Shown in pieces: positions 4,999 through 7,835 of a stretch of 7,835 bases of DNA. A program made the position numbers and the translations under genes. Below the pieces are notes generated by a model. That model was not told the DNA's origin. It ran no database searches and saw only the letters and a list, made by a program, of their open reading frames with translations. The stretch covers positions 1-7,835 of the forward strand of contig URTG01000079.1 of the NCBI GenBank assembly GCA_900550705.1, read 5' to 3'. Within the stretch, counting starts at the first letter, position 1, and the number at the start of each line of letters is the position of its first letter. The stretch is from an uncultured Eubacteriales bacterium. Lineage in GTDB: Bacteria; Bacillota; Clostridia; Oscillospirales; Oscillospiraceae.

Positions 4999-5026
4999 TG
5001 GACAAACGGGCAAAATCTGGTATAAT
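4999..5026 (+). promoter_or_regulatory. Promoter of the class A PBP gene
   Basis: TGGACA (4999-5004), a 16-base spacer and perfect TATAAT (5021-5026) preceded by TGG form an extended -10 sigma-A promoter with the same spacing as the tRNA promoter and the same 15-base core (5012-5026). The predicted start is near 5033. Because it lies inside the longer open frame that begins at 4983, it argues that translation starts further downstream, at 5124. Confidence 0.8.
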
Positions 5027-5037
5027 ATCATACTATA

Positions 5038-5059
5038 GTCTCTGCCGCTGGGCAGAGAC
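5038..5059 (+). other. Hairpin at the 5' end of the PBP transcript
   Basis: GTCTCTGCC (5038-5046) pairs perfectly with GGCAGAGAC (5051-5059) around a GCTG loop. It begins about five bases from the predicted 5' end and has no T-run after it, so it is not a terminator. A role in 5' mRNA stability is inferred. Confidence 0.65.
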
Positions 5060-5110
5060 CGCAGAACGGAAGAAACCAAACGACCGCCGGGGCGCTGGCC
5101 GCCGCCGGCT

Positions 5111-5117
5111 GGGAGGT
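5111..5117 (+). promoter_or_regulatory. PBP ribosome binding site fixing a GTG start
   Basis: GGGAGGT at 5111-5117 has 6 bases to the GTG at 5124. The open frame upstream encodes no conserved sequence and contains the promoter and leader hairpin. Confidence 0.8.
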
Positions 5118-5123
5118 ATCAAC

Positions 5124-7805
5124 GTGTCGGAAGAAAACAATTCCCTGTATGAAAACAGCGAGTATCCCTCGCGCCGCCGCCGAACGGAGCCGGAGCGCCG
5201 CAGCAGCGGCCGACATACCACCCGCAGCAGCCGGGACAGCCGCCGCTCCGGGGGCCGGATGGGCCTGTTCTGGAAGGCGCTGGGCACCCTGGGCCTGGTG
5301 GCCCTGTGTACCGGGGCGATGCTGTGCTGCTTTGCCGCCGTGTATATCAAGACGGTCATCGTCCCCGAGGCCGACCTGAGCATGGATGACTTCCCCCTGA
5401 ACGAGAACAGCATCATGTACTGCCAGGACAAGACCACCGGCGAGTACAAGGAGATGGTCACTCTGCTGAACACCACCAGCTCCATCTGGGTGGACTACGA
5501 CGAGATCCCCAAGAATCTGGTCAATGCCGCCGTGGCCATTGAGGACAAGCGCTTCTGGAACCACTCCGGCGTGGACTGGAAGCGGACGGCCAACGCCGTG
5601 CTGTCTATGTTCACCGGGGGCAGCATCTCCGGCGGCTCCACCATCACCCAGCAGCTCATCAAAAACGTCACCGATTACAACGAGACCACGGTGAAGCGCA
5701 AGGTGGTAGAGATTGTCCGCGCCCTCCGGTTCACCCGCAACAACAGCAAGGAGGACACCATAACCTACTACCTGAACGTGATCCCCCTGGGCAGCCGGTG
5801 CGAGGGCGTGGGCTCCGCGTCCTATGCCTACTTCGGCAAGCCCGTATCCGAGCTGACTCTGGCAGAGTGCGCCAGCCTCATTTCCATCACCAACAACCCC
5901 TCCCGATACAGCCCCTACTCCACCGCCGTGGTGAAGAACGAAAAGACCGGCGAGATGTGGGACGCCAAGCAGTGGAACAAGTACCGCCAGGAGGTGGTGC
6001 TGGGCCAGATGCTGGACCAGGGCTACATCACCAAGGAGGAGTACTACGAGGCGATGGCCCAGCCCCTGGTCTTCAGCCGCAGCGAGAGCGAGACGGAGCA
6101 GGGCACCGTGTACAGCTGGTATGCGGAGACCGTCATTGCCGACGTGAAGCAGGACCTTCAGGACAAGCTCCACTGGGCGGAAAACCGCTGCAATCAGGCC
6201 CTGGCCAAGGGCGGCCTGCGGATCTACACCTGCATGGACCCGGAGGTCCAGGCCATCGCCGAGAAGATCTACACCGACCGCAGCAACCTGAACTACACCT
6301 CCCCCACGGGGCAGGCGATGCAGTCGGCCATCACCATTCTGGATAACTCCACCGGCGACGTGGCCGCCATCGTGGGCCAGTTCGGCACAAAGGAAAAGAA
6401 TTTGATGAAGAACTTTGCCAACAGCTCCAAGCGGCAGCCCGGCTCCTCCATCAAACCGCTGACGGTGTATTCCCCCGCGCTGGACATGGGCCTGATTTCC
6501 CCCATCACCGTCGTTGACGACTACCCCTATCAGGTGCTCAACGGCAAGGCCTGGCCCACCAACTCGGGCAGCAGCCGCTATGCCGGCAAGACCACCGTGC
6601 GGAAGGGCCTGACCAACTCGGTGAACACCATCTCCGTCCGAATCCTGGCGGACATGGTCACCCCCAAGGCCAGCTACACCTTCGCCACCGAGAAGTATCA
6701 TCTGGACCTGCTCAACGCCAAAAAGGTGGGCAACCACATGATGAGCGACATCGACATCTCCCCTCTGGCCATGGGCGGCCTTACCGAGGGCCTGACCACC
6801 CGGGAGATGGCCCAGGCCTATGCCGCCTTCCCCAACGGCGGCGTGTATACCCACGCCCGGACCTACACCAAAGTCACCCAGATGGTGGACGGCCAGGAGG
6901 TGGTCCTGCTGGAGAACAAGCCCCAGACGGAGCAGGCCATCAAGGAGACCACGGCCTATTATATGAACTCCATGCTGCAAAATGTCATCACCAGCGGCAC
7001 CGCCTCCGGCCACGGCCTGAAGGGAATGCACGCCGCCGGTAAGACCGGCTCCACCAACAGCAATTACGACCGCTGGTTCGTGGGCTATACCCCCTATTAC
7101 ACCGCCGCCGTCTGGACGGGCTACGCCCAGTATAACGAGCGGATGAAGACCAGCGGCAACCCGGCCCTGAACCTGTGGCAGAAGGTGATGCAGCAGGTCC
7201 ACTCCGGCCTGGCGGACAAGAGCTTTGACACGCCCAGCGGTCTGGTCTCGGTGAGCTACTGCCTGGACTCCGGTCTGCTGGCCACGGAATACTGCCAGAT
7301 GGACCCCCGGGGCAGCCGGGTGGCCAGCGACAAGATATTCCAGGAGGACGTGCCCAACGGAAAGTACTGCACCGCCCACACGGCGGACAGCGTGGTGAAG
7401 GTCTGCACCGACTCCCCCATCCTCAACAGCGGGGGAGAGCCCACCGGCCTGTATCACCTCGCCGGACCGAACTGCCCGGAGAGCAGTGTCAAGCAGGTCT
7501 GCCTGCCCAACTATGAGCGGGAGCACATCGGCGGCATCAGCGCCGGGGACGAGAAGTATCGCCTGAGCACCGTGGAGAGCTACGGCACCTGCACCGTCCA
7601 CACCAGCCCCGCCCCCGTCACCCCCGACCCGGAGGAACCCGTCCCCGACCCCACCGACCCCTCCGCCCCCGAGGAGCCCAACCAGCCCAACCAGCCCGAC
7701 CACTCCAACGGCTCGGACCCGGAGCAGCCGGACCCCCCGGAAAACGGGGGAGAGACCCCCTCCAAGCCCAATGAGCCCCCGACATCGCAGGATATTCGGG
7801 GATGA
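5124..7805 (+). CDS. Class A penicillin-binding protein (PBP1A/PonA type)
   Basis: A bifunctional peptidoglycan synthase, 893 aa, acting at the outer face of the membrane: it polymerises lipid II (GT51) and cross-links stem peptides (transpeptidase). The order is: Arg/Ser-rich cytoplasmic tail (1-50), one membrane helix (about 53-75), GT51 with EDKRFWNHSG (catalytic Glu140), GGSTITQQL (170-178), RKVVE (Glu196), YYLN (215-218) and GVGSASYAYFGK (228-239), then the transpeptidase with SSIK (nucleophile Ser441, Lys444), SVN (499-501) and KTGS (640-643). All catalytic residues are present in both domains. A Cys-bearing extension (713-823, seven Cys, starting with C.DSGLLATEYC) and a Pro/Glu/Asp/Asn-rich tail (about 828-893) follow. 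GTG at 5124 is chosen from GGGAGGT six bases upstream. The length is close to Bacillus PonA (914 aa). It is monocistronic or leads an operon with the gene overlapping its stop. The symbol is left blank because PBP1A paralogues cannot be told apart here. Confidence 0.95.
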   Translation: MSEENNSLYENSEYPSRRRRTEPERRSSGRHTTRSSRDSRRSGGRMGLFWKALGTLGLVALCTGAMLCCFAAVYIKTVIVPEADLSMDDFPLNENSIMYCQDKTTGEYKEMVTLLNTTSSIWVDYDEIPKNLVNAAVAIEDKRFWNHSGVDWKRTANAVLSMFTGGSISGGSTITQQLIKNVTDYNETTVKRKVVEIVRALRFTRNNSKEDTITYYLNVIPLGSRCEGVGSASYAYFGKPVSELTLAECASLISITNNPSRYSPYSTAVVKNEKTGEMWDAKQWNKYRQEVVLGQMLDQGYITKEEYYEAMAQPLVFSRSESETEQGTVYSWYAETVIADVKQDLQDKLHWAENRCNQALAKGGLRIYTCMDPEVQAIAEKIYTDRSNLNYTSPTGQAMQSAITILDNSTGDVAAIVGQFGTKEKNLMKNFANSSKRQPGSSIKPLTVYSPALDMGLISPITVVDDYPYQVLNGKAWPTNSGSSRYAGKTTVRKGLTNSVNTISVRILADMVTPKASYTFATEKYHLDLLNAKKVGNHMMSDIDISPLAMGGLTEGLTTREMAQAYAAFPNGGVYTHARTYTKVTQMVDGQEVVLLENKPQTEQAIKETTAYYMNSMLQNVITSGTASGHGLKGMHAAGKTGSTNSNYDRWFVGYTPYYTAAVWTGYAQYNERMKTSGNPALNLWQKVMQQVHSGLADKSFDTPSGLVSVSYCLDSGLLATEYCQMDPRGSRVASDKIFQEDVPNGKYCTAHTADSVVKVCTDSPILNSGGEPTGLYHLAGPNCPESSVKQVCLPNYEREHIGGISAGDEKYRLSTVESYGTCTVHTSPAPVTPDPEEPVPDPTDPSAPEEPNQPNQPDHSNGSDPEQPDPPENGGETPSKPNEPPTSQDIRG

Positions 7806-7835
7806 GGAAATATAGCAGAGGCCCGCGGAAACGCG
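7802..7835 (+). CDS. Possible start of the next gene, cut by the window edge
   Basis: An ATG at 7802 overlaps the PBP stop as ATGA, the usual sign of translational coupling. AGGA (7789-7792) lies nine bases upstream. The frame stays open for the 11 codons available (MRKYSRGPRKR), a very basic start. This is too short to name or to be sure it is a gene. Confidence 0.35.
   Translation, partial: MRKYSRGPRKR

Noticed and set aside
4823..5005. Longer DUF1292 protein from 5005
   Set aside because: The extra residues are hydrophobic and non-acidic, and cover the promoter; AGGAGGTGAT marks the GTG at 4822.
5084..5109. GCCGG/CCGGC inverted repeat upstream of the PBP ribosome site as a translational switch or riboswitch
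   Set aside because: It is five base pairs with a 14-base loop in GC-rich sequence and does not include the ribosome site; no known riboswitch motif is visible.
4983..5123. Longer PBP from an ATG at 4983
   Set aside because: The promoter (4999-5026) and the leader hairpin lie inside this stretch, and the GTG at 5124 has a good ribosome site.
1..7835. CRISPR array, insertion sequence, prophage, toxin-antitoxin or defence genes
   Set aside because: No regularly spaced repeats, transposase or integrase motifs, or such gene families are visible on either strand.

Overview
The window is an ordinary-looking chromosomal stretch from a GC-rich, spore-forming member of the Clostridia. The best guess is an Oscillospiraceae-type gut bacterium (Flavonifractor / Pseudoflavonifractor / Oscillibacter-like). 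The case rests on a dipicolinate synthase pair (DpaA/DpaB, found in endospore formers), strong AGGAGG ribosome binding sites, Gram-positive-style rho-independent terminators, a DUF1292 (YrzB-type) acidic protein and a class A penicillin-binding protein with a proline-rich tail. The genus is inference; no marker gene fixes it.

Layout, left to right. (1) Positions 1-79 hold a dispersed-looking triple palindrome, followed by a heptanucleotide tandem repeat (115-142) that runs into the 3' end of dpaB. (2) dpaA-dpaB (minus, 1625 to 120) form a two-gene sporulation operon behind a candidate sigma-K-like promoter. (3) ftsH (minus, 3901 to 1730) has its own terminator and an extended -10 promoter. 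(4) Divergent from ftsH is a single tRNA-Ala(CGC) (4129-4204, plus) with promoter, leader hairpin and terminator. (5) Facing it on the minus strand is a transcript made of a 104-aa DUF1292 protein (4822 to 4508) followed by a ~190-nt structured RNA (4492 to 4303), probably of 6S type, and its terminator. The two opposing terminators are four bases apart. (6) Divergent from DUF1292, on the plus strand, is a class A PBP (5124-7805). A possible next gene overlaps its stop by ATGA and runs off the right edge.

The genes are mostly independent housekeeping units: membrane protein quality control (FtsH), cell-wall synthesis (PBP), decoding of GCG alanine codons (tRNA), global transcription control if the RNA is indeed 6S, and late-sporulation DPA synthesis. 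None of the five complete protein genes is best started at ATG: three use TTG and two GTG, chosen from ribosome binding site spacing. Three of the four vegetative-type promoters give a predicted transcript that begins with a hairpin, and the tRNA and PBP promoters share an identical 15-base core.

I see no prophage, CRISPR array, insertion sequence or defence system. The element most worth a closer look is the structured RNA at 4303-4492. It is supported by pairing geometry and strand-specific G.U pairs, but its family assignment is not certain.
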